Source: Gammaproteobacteria bacterium
GTDB lineage: Bacteria; Pseudomonadota; Gammaproteobacteria; Chromatiales; Chromatiaceae
Assembly (NCBI GenBank): GCA_030065815.1
Contig: JASJCU010000013.1
Location: 1 to 64,000, forward strand
Direction of reading: 5' to 3'
DNA: 64,000 nucleotides
A program made the translations under genes and the position numbers. This document shows, piece after piece, positions 8,153 through 15,912 of this stretch. A model generated the notes under the pieces. That model was given only the letters and a program-made list of their open reading frames with translations, did not search any database and was not told where the DNA came from. Numbering within the stretch: the stretch's first letter is position 1; the number at the start of each line of letters is the position of its first letter.

Positions 8153-9361
8153 ATGATCAGGCTCGGCAGCTGTGACGCCGGCTGCAGGCCCGAGGATCTC
8201 GACGCCTATTTCGACGCCCGTCACGAGGCCGGCATGCGCCCGCGCAACCAGCTGCGCGGCGAGAGGCTCGGCGAGTGGGTCGGGTTTCGCAGCGCACCCG
8301 GTCGGCAGGTCAGGAACGTCCAGCGCTTCCTGAAGAAGGCCGGCTTCTTCCCGCACGGCCGGATCGACGGCATCTGCGGCTACCGCACGACGTCGTCCAT
8401 GCGGTTGTTCCAGGAGTACATCCGCAGCGTCGAGTCGGACCCGTCGATCGGTGCGCCGGACGGCATTTTCGGCCGCAAAAGCCTTGCCCACGTCGAACGC
8501 TGGCAGCGCGACGGCGTCCGGGCCGACTGGACCGCCTACGGTATCGACAACCCGCAACCGGACTATCGCAACTGGATGCGGCTGCTGGCCAGGGTCCAGC
8601 GCCAGTTCCAGGCCCATCCCACCGACCTGCTGCGCCGCATCGACCGGTTCGCCGGCGCTACGGATACCCGGCCGGTCGGCGACTGGGACTACGATCCGTC
8701 GCGCATCCACCTGCTTGGCATTCGGCGGCACGAAGCAAAGCCCGGCAAGCGGACCAACGACGACGTGTTCATCCTGTTGGTCAACGGATTGGTGTTCCGC
8801 TTCTACGGCACCACCGACCCGGGCAAGTCTTCGCATCGTGCCGGCGCACCGTTCCTCGTGCGCGGCCAGCATCGCTACCGTTTCGGCTGGCACAAGCAGT
8901 CCGACCGGCAGAAGGTCTATCGGGCGCTGAAGCCGCGGTCGAGCGGCGTGCTCGTCGTGCGCGATGCCGATCGCAACTACGCACTGACTGAATCCGACCG
9001 CTCGGGCCGCCTCGAGAACAACGCGTCGATCAACGTGCACTGGGGCGGGCGCGGTGTCAGCAACTGGTCGCAGGGCTGCCAGGTCATCTGCGGCCGCGGC
9101 TACATCAATCACAACGGCGACATCGTCGACTGCGGCGAGTATGCGGCAACGACCTATGCGACCCTCGGACGACGCGTCGACGGCCGCTACCAGACCAAGG
9201 GGGCGTACAGCGTACTGGTCGACCTGGTAACCGCGTTCTCCGGCGACGAGCTGTCGCTGGAGTACACGCTGCTCTACGAACAGGATCTCGCCATCGACGC
9301 CGGGTTCGGCCGCGATGCGGCGGCGAAGATCAACGCCGTGATGCACGAACGCCTGGCGTGA
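8153..9361 (+). CDS. peptidoglycan-binding-domain protein with YkuD-like C-terminal motif; 5' part probably frameshifted (upstream portion in another frame from 7977)
   Basis: PG_binding_1-like segment VRNVQRFLKKAGFFPHGRIDGICGYRTTSSMRLFQEY; C-terminal INVHWGGRGVSNWSQGCQVICG. Confidence 0.6.
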   Translation: MIRLGSCDAGCRPEDLDAYFDARHEAGMRPRNQLRGERLGEWVGFRSAPGRQVRNVQRFLKKAGFFPHGRIDGICGYRTTSSMRLFQEYIRSVESDPSIGAPDGIFGRKSLAHVERWQRDGVRADWTAYGIDNPQPDYRNWMRLLARVQRQFQAHPTDLLRRIDRFAGATDTRPVGDWDYDPSRIHLLGIRRHEAKPGKRTNDDVFILLVNGLVFRFYGTTDPGKSSHRAGAPFLVRGQHRYRFGWHKQSDRQKVYRALKPRSSGVLVVRDADRNYALTESDRSGRLENNASINVHWGGRGVSNWSQGCQVICGRGYINHNGDIVDCGEYAATTYATLGRRVDGRYQTKGAYSVLVDLVTAFSGDELSLEYTLLYEQDLAIDAGFGRDAAAKINAVMHERLA

Positions 9362-9491
9362 GAGGCCATCGGCCGCGCCGCCGGGCGTGCCACGCGCCGA
9401 CACGGCCGCGTCCCTGACGCGCAGCGCGGTCGATCGGAGAGCCCGGGCGATCGTCGAACCGCGTCCCTGCCGACGCCGGGACTGGAAAGGC

Positions 9492-9905
9492 TCAGGGCTT
9501 GATGTCGAGGACCGGCGTATCGGCGAACGCGTCGATCTCGTCGATCTCGATCGTCGACCCGCGAATCGCCAGGATCCGACAGCGGCTCAGTGCGATCAGA
9601 TTCGGCCGCACCGGCGCCCGGGTCGCAAACACGCCACGCAGTGGATTGGCGGGGTTTCGGCGCGGATGCACCTGGAGTATCGACCGCTGCTCCGGCGTGT
9701 CGTTGCGGTCGAACCAGTACAGCACCCAGATGCTGTCGAACTGATCCAGACCGAGCATCGCGGGCCGGTATCTCGGTTCGATCTCGATTGTCGTCTTGCC
9801 GTCGGCCTTGCGCACCCAGCCGACCGGGGACATCTCGAACGTCGGCGGCTCGGCGCCGTGCGCGCCGGTGGCCAGCGCGCACAGCAGGCACAGCGCCAGT
9901 CGCAT
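9492..9905 (-). CDS. TrmO/TsaA-like (UPF0066) domain protein with signal peptide
   Basis: MRLALCLLCALATGAHGAE signal-like N-terminus, then IEPRYRPAMLGLDQFDSIWVLYWFDRND...LQVHPRRNP...GVFATRAPVRPNLIALS...DAFADTPVLDIKP, diagnostic for the TrmO family. Confidence 0.8.
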   Translation of the reverse strand: MRLALCLLCALATGAHGAEPPTFEMSPVGWVRKADGKTTIEIEPRYRPAMLGLDQFDSIWVLYWFDRNDTPEQRSILQVHPRRNPANPLRGVFATRAPVRPNLIALSRCRILAIRGSTIEIDEIDAFADTPVLDIKP

Positions 9906-10237
9906 CAGGCGCTCAGGTCCTCGACTTTCGCACCGGCCGCGTGCTTCGCCACCGACTTGACGCCATTCTCACAGGCGCGCGCCGAGTCGTAGCGCTCGCT
10001 GGTGCCGACCACCTGGCCGTTCATCGCCTTCAGGTTGAACATGAACTTGCCCTTGCTGTCCTTGCGCTCGAAGCGCGCATCCGCGGCCGAGTTCTTCTGC
10101 ACGGATGCGATGCCGTTCTTCGCCGAGACCTTGGTCGCGTAACCCTGGCTGGTCAAAATGATCTGACCGTTGGTCGCCTTGAGCCGAAAACGAAACTTGC
10201 CGCCCTTGTCTTTGTACAGCTCGAACTTTCCAGCCAT
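9905..10237 (-). CDS. YegP family protein (DUF1508)
   Basis: Two tandem repeats, GKFELYKDKGGKFRFRLKATNGQIILTSQGY and DARFERKDSKGKFMFNLKAMNGQVVGTSERY; SD aggagga upstream. Stop overlaps the next ATG (TGATG). Confidence 0.9.
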   Translation of the reverse strand: MAGKFELYKDKGGKFRFRLKATNGQIILTSQGYATKVSAKNGIASVQKNSAADARFERKDSKGKFMFNLKAMNGQVVGTSERYDSARACENGVKSVAKHAAGAKVEDLSA

Positions 10238-10330
10238 CGCCATCCTCCTCCTAGTGCTCGCGTTGGTGATCGATTCCCAGTGACTATAGGCAGTCTGCGC
10301 GATTCTGCCAGTCGATCGGCGCCGGTCGCC

Positions 10331-11950
10331 TCAAACCGCCTCCGGGACCATCTTGATCGCACCGCAGGGACACTCGGCGACACACAGCCCGCAGCCCTTG
10401 CAATAGTCGTAGTTGAAGCGAAAACGCTTGCCCGGGCCGAGCTTGATCACGGCGTTGTCGGGGCAGACGCCGTAGCAGGTATCGCATTCGAAACAGTTGC
10501 CACAGGACAGGCAGCGCCGTGCCTCGTACAGGGCGTTGCCTTCGTCGAGACCGCCGCGCACCTCGTCGAAGGTCGACTGGCGGCGGATCAGATCGAGGAC
10601 CGGCCGCACGGTCTTTTCGGCGTCCGAGTAGTACCAGGTGTTGAGCCGCTCATAGGTCGCGAGTTCGTTCTTCGGCGCCACCTGGTAGACCGTGCCGCGC
10701 AACCAGGCGTCGATCGCCCGGGCCGCCTTCTTGCCATGGCCGATCGCGACCGTCACGGTGCGTTCACCATCGACCATATCGCCACCGGCGAACACGCCGG
10801 CGTGGTCGGTCATCATGCCGGCGTCGACCTTGACGCTGCCGTGCTCCATCTCCAGGTCGAGGCCTTCGAGCATCTGGGTGTCGACGTCCTGGCCCAGCGC
10901 CAGCACCACCGAGTCGGCGGGCATGACCTCGAACTCGCCGGTCGGCTGCGGGAAGCCGGCGTCGTCCAGCTCCATTTTTTCTACCGTGATGGTCTCGCTC
11001 TCTGCCGCCTTGATGGTCGTCAGCCATTTCAGCTTGACGCCCTCCTCGACCGCCTCCTCGACCTCGCCGGCATGCGCGGGCATCTTGTCCGCGGTTCGGC
11101 GGTAGACGATGATCGATTCCTCGGCGCCGAGTCGCCGCGCCGTGCGCGCGACATCGACCGCGGTATTGCCGCCACCGTAGACGACGACGCGCCGCCCGAG
11201 CAGCGGTTTGTCATCGCCGGCCATGCCATGCAGTACCGATACGGCATCGGTGATCCTGTTGGCGTCGCCGGCCGGAATGTAGGCGCGGCGACCGATCTGC
11301 GCACCGACTCCGAGGAAGCAGGCATCGAACCCATCCGCCTGCATCGTCGCGACCAGATCCGAGACCTCGGCGTCGACGCGCAGCTCGACGCCCATGTCGA
11401 CGATCCGTGCGATCTCGCCGTCGAGGACATCGCGCGGCAGGCGGTACTGCGGGATGCCGTAGCGCATCATGCCGCCGGCCGCGGATTGCGCCTCGAACAC
11501 CGTGACCGCATGGCCGAGTCGGCGCAGGTGATAGGCCGCGGACAGGCCCGCCGGCCCAGACCCGACGACCATGACGCGCTTGCCGGTATCCGCGCCCGGG
11601 GCGATCTGCCAGCCCTCTTTCAACGCCTGGTCACCGAGAAAACGTTCCACCGAGTTGATGCCGACGGACTCGTCGAGGCGCCCGCGGTTGCACGCGCTCT
11701 CACAGGGGTGGTAACAGACCCGCCCCATGACCGCAGGCAGCGGGTTGTCGTGCATCAACACGCGCCACGCCGTCTCGTACGCGCCCTCTTCGGCATGGAA
11801 CAGCCACTGCTGGATGTCCTCACCGGCCGCGCAGGTCGCGTTGCACGGTGGCAGGCGGTCGAGGTAGACGGGACGCTCGGTGCGCCAGGATCCTGTCAGG
11901 TTGGCCAGGCTCGAGCCGACGTCGAGGGTGATGGCAAACGGTTTCTTCAC
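10331..11950 (-). CDS. GltD-like NAD(P)H-dependent flavoprotein with C-terminal 2x[4Fe-4S] ferredoxin domain; probable electron-acceptor subunit of 2-oxoacid oxidoreductase
   Basis: GSGPAGLSAAYHLRRLGHAVTVFE, GGGNTAVDVART, CLSCGNCFECDTCYGVCP and CKGCGLCVAECP motifs. GTG start at 11950 overlaps the upstream stop (GTGA). Confidence 0.88.
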   Translation of the reverse strand: MKKPFAITLDVGSSLANLTGSWRTERPVYLDRLPPCNATCAAGEDIQQWLFHAEEGAYETAWRVLMHDNPLPAVMGRVCYHPCESACNRGRLDESVGINSVERFLGDQALKEGWQIAPGADTGKRVMVVGSGPAGLSAAYHLRRLGHAVTVFEAQSAAGGMMRYGIPQYRLPRDVLDGEIARIVDMGVELRVDAEVSDLVATMQADGFDACFLGVGAQIGRRAYIPAGDANRITDAVSVLHGMAGDDKPLLGRRVVVYGGGNTAVDVARTARRLGAEESIIVYRRTADKMPAHAGEVEEAVEEGVKLKWLTTIKAAESETITVEKMELDDAGFPQPTGEFEVMPADSVVLALGQDVDTQMLEGLDLEMEHGSVKVDAGMMTDHAGVFAGGDMVDGERTVTVAIGHGKKAARAIDAWLRGTVYQVAPKNELATYERLNTWYYSDAEKTVRPVLDLIRRQSTFDEVRGGLDEGNALYEARRCLSCGNCFECDTCYGVCPDNAVIKLGPGKRFRFNYDYCKGCGLCVAECPCGAIKMVPEAV

Positions 11951-12951
11951 ACCTGGTCCTCCCGCTCGAGCAGATCGAAACGACGGATGTTGCGATCGGC
12001 GACCGCCTGCAGCGCCGCCAGCCGGTCGGTCTGCAGGACCGGCTTGAACAGGTGGGCAAAGCGCTTCTGTGGCCGCAGGTAGTCCTCGACCGGCACCTGA
12101 CGCCGGATGTGGCGCCGACCGGTGATCTCGCCGTGCTCCGCCTCGAATACCGGGAACAGGCCCGACTCGATGGCCAGCCTGGCGAGCTTGATCGTGTCGT
12201 GCGGCGCAGACCCCCAACCGAGTGGACAGGGCACGAGGATATGCACATAGCGCGCCCCGCTGATCGCCATCGCCTTGGTCACCTTGTCTTCGAGGTCGCG
12301 GACGTCGGCGACCGAGGCCGTCGCGACGTACGGGATCTCGTGCGCCATCGCGATCAATGGCACGTTTTTGCCCTGACCGAACACGTTGCCGGGCGACCTA
12401 CCGACCGCCTGGGTGGTCGCCGTGCGTGCGGCCGGCGGCGTCGCCGACGAGCGCTGCACACCGGTGTTCATATAGGCCTCGTTGTCATAGCAGATGTAGA
12501 GCACGTCGTCGTTGCGCTCGAACATGCCCGACAGGCAGCCGAAGCCGATATCGGTGGTGCCGCCATCGCCGCCCTGCGCGACCACGCGGGTGTTGTCGCG
12601 ACCCTGCACCTTGAGTGCAGCGGCTACGCCGGTCGCGACGGCCGCGGTGTTGCCGAACAGCGAGTGGATCCATGGTATCTGCCAAGACGTCTCCGGGTAC
12701 GGCGTCGAAAACACCTCGAGACAACCGGTGGCGTTGGCGGCGATCAGGCGATTGCCGGTGGCGCGCATCGCCGCATCGATGGCGTACCGGGCGCCGAGCG
12801 CCTCGCCGCACCCCTGGCAGGCACGATGCCCCGAGTTCAGCGAGTTGGTGCGTTCCATCGTCGACTGCACCGAGCGGTCGGCGTCGCTGAGCAGACGGTT
12901 GCCGACGGTGTAGGTGCCGGTCTGGTAGAACTTGATATGCGATGTCTTCAT
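11947..12951 (-). CDS. porB: 2-oxoacid (pyruvate):ferredoxin oxidoreductase beta subunit (TPP-binding)
   Basis: HRACQGCGEALGARYAIDAAM, TGCLEVFSTPYPETSWQIPWIHSLFGN, GDGGTTDIGFGCLSG, YDNEAYMNTGVQRSSATP. Confidence 0.88.
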   Translation of the reverse strand: MKTSHIKFYQTGTYTVGNRLLSDADRSVQSTMERTNSLNSGHRACQGCGEALGARYAIDAAMRATGNRLIAANATGCLEVFSTPYPETSWQIPWIHSLFGNTAAVATGVAAALKVQGRDNTRVVAQGGDGGTTDIGFGCLSGMFERNDDVLYICYDNEAYMNTGVQRSSATPPAARTATTQAVGRSPGNVFGQGKNVPLIAMAHEIPYVATASVADVRDLEDKVTKAMAISGARYVHILVPCPLGWGSAPHDTIKLARLAIESGLFPVFEAEHGEITGRRHIRRQVPVEDYLRPQKRFAHLFKPVLQTDRLAALQAVADRNIRRFDLLEREDQV

Positions 12952-12963
12952 CGTTGCGCCCCG

Positions 12964-14217
12964 TTATCCGATGTGATCGGCGACGATGCCGAGTTCGCGC
13001 AGGATGTTCTCGGCGATCGGACCCGACAGCCGCGTCGACTCGAGGCGCTGGATCTCGGCATGGATGACATCGTGCTTGAGATCGAGGAAGGTCAGTCGTT
13101 GCAGGGCATTCCTCGCAGCCCGGTCGAACGCCTCGCGCAGCGAGGCGCGGGTGATCGCCCGACCGCCGAGGCCGGCGACAACCGTGTGCACGGCGATGTC
13201 CAGTCCGTCAAGCGCCATCCGGACGTCGGTCGACACGATGCCGCCGATGCCGACCGCCAGGGACTTCTCGATGACGACCACGCGCTGGGCGGTGCGCAGC
13301 GCGGTCTTCAACGCCTTCATCGGGAACGGCCGGAACGAGCAGATGCTGACCGAGCCGATCGCATGGCCGTCGTCACGCATTTCATCGACGACGTCCTTGA
13401 TCGTGCCGTTCACCGACCCGAGTGCGACGACCAGGGTCTGCGCACCTGCGGTGCGGTACTCGTGGATCAGTCCGCCCGACGCGCGCCCGAACTGCTGTTC
13501 GAAATCCTCGGCAAGCTCCGGAATCAGCCACAGCGCCTGCATCTGCCGGTAGTGCGCGAGGTAGCGGACCTCGGTGAACGCCTCCGGCCCGACCATCGCG
13601 CCGATCGTCACCGGTTGCTGCGGGTCGAGTATCTGGCGCGGCGCGAACGGCGGCACGAAGCGGTCGACATCGGCCTGCTCCGGCACGTCGACGCGCTCGT
13701 AGGCGTGCGTGAGGATGAAACCGTCCATGCACACCATGACCGGCACCGAGAGTTCCTCGGCGAGGCGAAATGCCTGGATATGCAGATCGATCGCTTCCTG
13801 GTTGGTCTCCGCATACAGCTGGATCCAACCGGCATCGCGCATCGACATGCTGTCCTGCTGGTCGTTCCAGATGTTGATCGGCGCGCCGATCGCGCGGTTA
13901 CCGATGGTCATGACGATCGGCAGCCCCAGGCCGGACGCGTTGTAGACCGCCTCGGCCATGTACAGCAGACCCTGGCTCGCCGTCGCCGTGTAGGCACGCG
14001 CGCCGGTCGCCGACGCACCGATGGCGACGGACAACGCGGCAAACTCGGACTCGACGTTGACGAACTCGCAGTGTTCGAGCGTACCGTCTTTGACCAGTTG
14101 CCCGAGTTTCTCGACGATGTGCGTCTGCGGCGTAATCGGGTAGGCACAAATGACCTCCGGACGACACAGCGCAACGGCCTCGGCGACCGCCTGCGAACCT
14201 TCCATCTGTTTCAGCAT
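12964..14217 (-). CDS. porA: 2-oxoacid (pyruvate):ferredoxin oxidoreductase alpha subunit
   Basis: MLKQMEGSQAVAEAVALCRPEVICAYPITPQTHIVEKLGQ...VESEFAALSVAIGASATGARAYTATASQGLLYMAEAVYNASGLGLPIVM. Confidence 0.9.
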   Translation of the reverse strand: MLKQMEGSQAVAEAVALCRPEVICAYPITPQTHIVEKLGQLVKDGTLEHCEFVNVESEFAALSVAIGASATGARAYTATASQGLLYMAEAVYNASGLGLPIVMTIGNRAIGAPINIWNDQQDSMSMRDAGWIQLYAETNQEAIDLHIQAFRLAEELSVPVMVCMDGFILTHAYERVDVPEQADVDRFVPPFAPRQILDPQQPVTIGAMVGPEAFTEVRYLAHYRQMQALWLIPELAEDFEQQFGRASGGLIHEYRTAGAQTLVVALGSVNGTIKDVVDEMRDDGHAIGSVSICSFRPFPMKALKTALRTAQRVVVIEKSLAVGIGGIVSTDVRMALDGLDIAVHTVVAGLGGRAITRASLREAFDRAARNALQRLTFLDLKHDVIHAEIQRLESTRLSGPIAENILRELGIVADHIG

Positions 14218-14227
14218 GGCGTTGCTC

Positions 14228-14785
14228 CTAGCCCGCGACGGCTTCGGCCGCGGCACGCGCGGCGTTGATATTGGCCTCGGCGATCTTCGCGGCGAACTTG
14301 CGCCGGATCGCCTCCTCGATCGCATCCAGCCGGATCAGACCGCTCAGCGCCGAGAACCCCCCGAGGAGTGCCGCGTTAGGCAGCGGACGGCCGACGTATT
14401 TCAACGCGAGCTCGGTGGCCGCGACGGTCACGACGCAGCCCTGGGGGTTCTCGCTCTGCAGCTCGCTGAGGCCGAGCTCGTCGAGGTTGCGCGACGAGTT
14501 GACGATGACCCGCCCACTCGCCGACAGGCCTTCGAACAGATTCACCTGGTGCAGCAGCGTCGGGTCCTGGATGATCAGGGCATCGGGTTTCATGACCGGT
14601 TCGCGCAGCCGTATCTCCCTGTCGTCGATGCGACAGAAGGCCATGACCGGCGCACCCATGCGCTCGGAGCCGAAACTGGGAAACGCCTGCGAGTGCTTGC
14701 CCTCGAGGAACGCGGCGACCGACAGCATCTCCGCCGCACTGACCACGCCCTGACCGCCGCGTCCGTGAATTCGCGCCTGATACAT
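14228..14785 (-). CDS. porG: 2-oxoacid:ferredoxin oxidoreductase gamma subunit
   Basis: MYQARIHGRGGQGVVSAAEMLSVAAFLEGKHSQAFPSFGSERMGAPVMAFCRID. Confidence 0.9.
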   Translation of the reverse strand: MYQARIHGRGGQGVVSAAEMLSVAAFLEGKHSQAFPSFGSERMGAPVMAFCRIDDREIRLREPVMKPDALIIQDPTLLHQVNLFEGLSASGRVIVNSSRNLDELGLSELQSENPQGCVVTVAATELALKYVGRPLPNAALLGGFSALSGLIRLDAIEEAIRRKFAAKIAEANINAARAAAEAVAG

Positions 14786-15088
14786 CCTGCCCCCTTGTAG
14801 CCGTGGCCTCGCGACCCGGCTCACGACATCTACCCATCCGCTACCGACCGGCCGCCCGCCGGCCTGCCGGCGACGCGACTGCCTCGTCGACCCTGCGCGG
14901 CGCCGCGGTACACCAAGGCCTTGTAGCGCCCCGGTTCGACCGCGGCCGTCGACCGCATGCCATCGATGATGCGCTGTCGATACCCGCCGCCCGGCACGGC
15001 GAAGCCGTACTCCTTCCAGCACGCCATCCCGTTCGCGGCGCGCCGCAGTCATTTCGCAGCGGATGCCGCCGCGCCGGCGTGCGCGGCA

Positions 15089-15898
15089 TCAATCGGCAAA
15101 CAGACCGTAGTGAAAGGCGCCTTCAATCACACCGCCGGTGTAGTAACCGTTGAGGCCGCGGCAGCCGCCCTGGGCGAAGTAGACCTTGAGTTCGGGGTCG
15201 AGATCCAGCGCCCTGTTGACACCACTGACGAGCTGCTCATCGGCGTTCCTGACCAGGACGCCGCTGAACCCGGCGGTCAACGGATGCAGGTCATTGCCGC
15301 TGTCGCCGCAGAACACCACGTCGGCATTGTCGATGCCGTGGGCCTCGGCCAGGTATTCCAGCGCGGTCTGCTTGTTGGCACTGCGTGGCAGCAGGTCCAG
15401 CAGCCCGTCGCCCGATTGCGAGTCGAAGCTGTACACGATCGCCTCGTCGTAGCGGTTCTCGACCGCATCGTGCACGATGCTCAACACCCTTTCGCGGTCG
15501 TCATGCTCGACATAATAGCTCTGCTTGAACGGGCCGCAGTGTTCGCGTGCCTGCTCGACCAGGCCGTCGACGCCGGCCAGGGCTCCACGGATCGCGTCGG
15601 CGTCCCACGCGGGGCTGGTCCGCGCCACGTGACCGTCCCAACCCGGATCGGGTGTCCACACGTCATCGCCCCAGGTGCGAATCGAGGTCCCGACGTCGCC
15701 GATCAAGGCATGCGGGTGGCGGATTCCGAAATCCGCGATGGCGGCCTCGGTCAGCGCGAGGTTGCGACCAGTCACGTAGACGACGAAGACGTCGTGCGCC
15801 ACCGTCAGCTCGTTGAACATCGGGATGGCGCCGGGGTCACTGGGCCAGCTGCCGTTCGGTAGCAGCGTCCGGTCGAGATCGGTCGCGAGGATTCTCAT
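15089..15898 (-). CDS. HAD-superfamily (Cof/sucrose-phosphatase-like) hydrolase
   Basis: MRILATDLDRTLLPNG (DxDxT), FCGDSGNDLHPL motif IV. Confidence 0.8.
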   Translation of the reverse strand: MRILATDLDRTLLPNGSWPSDPGAIPMFNELTVAHDVFVVYVTGRNLALTEAAIADFGIRHPHALIGDVGTSIRTWGDDVWTPDPGWDGHVARTSPAWDADAIRGALAGVDGLVEQAREHCGPFKQSYYVEHDDRERVLSIVHDAVENRYDEAIVYSFDSQSGDGLLDLLPRSANKQTALEYLAEAHGIDNADVVFCGDSGNDLHPLTAGFSGVLVRNADEQLVSGVNRALDLDPELKVYFAQGGCRGLNGYYTGGVIEGAFHYGLFAD

Positions 15899-15912
15899 CG
15901 TCAGATCGCCTG

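Noticed and set aside
9590-12082. 830-aa + strand ORF spanning yegP and the flavoprotein
   Set aside because: Spans several minus-strand genes and intergenic DNA; not protein-like.
12052-14268. 738-aa + strand ORF opposite porA/porB
   Set aside because: Same antisense high-GC artefact; porA and porB on the minus strand carry clear family motifs.
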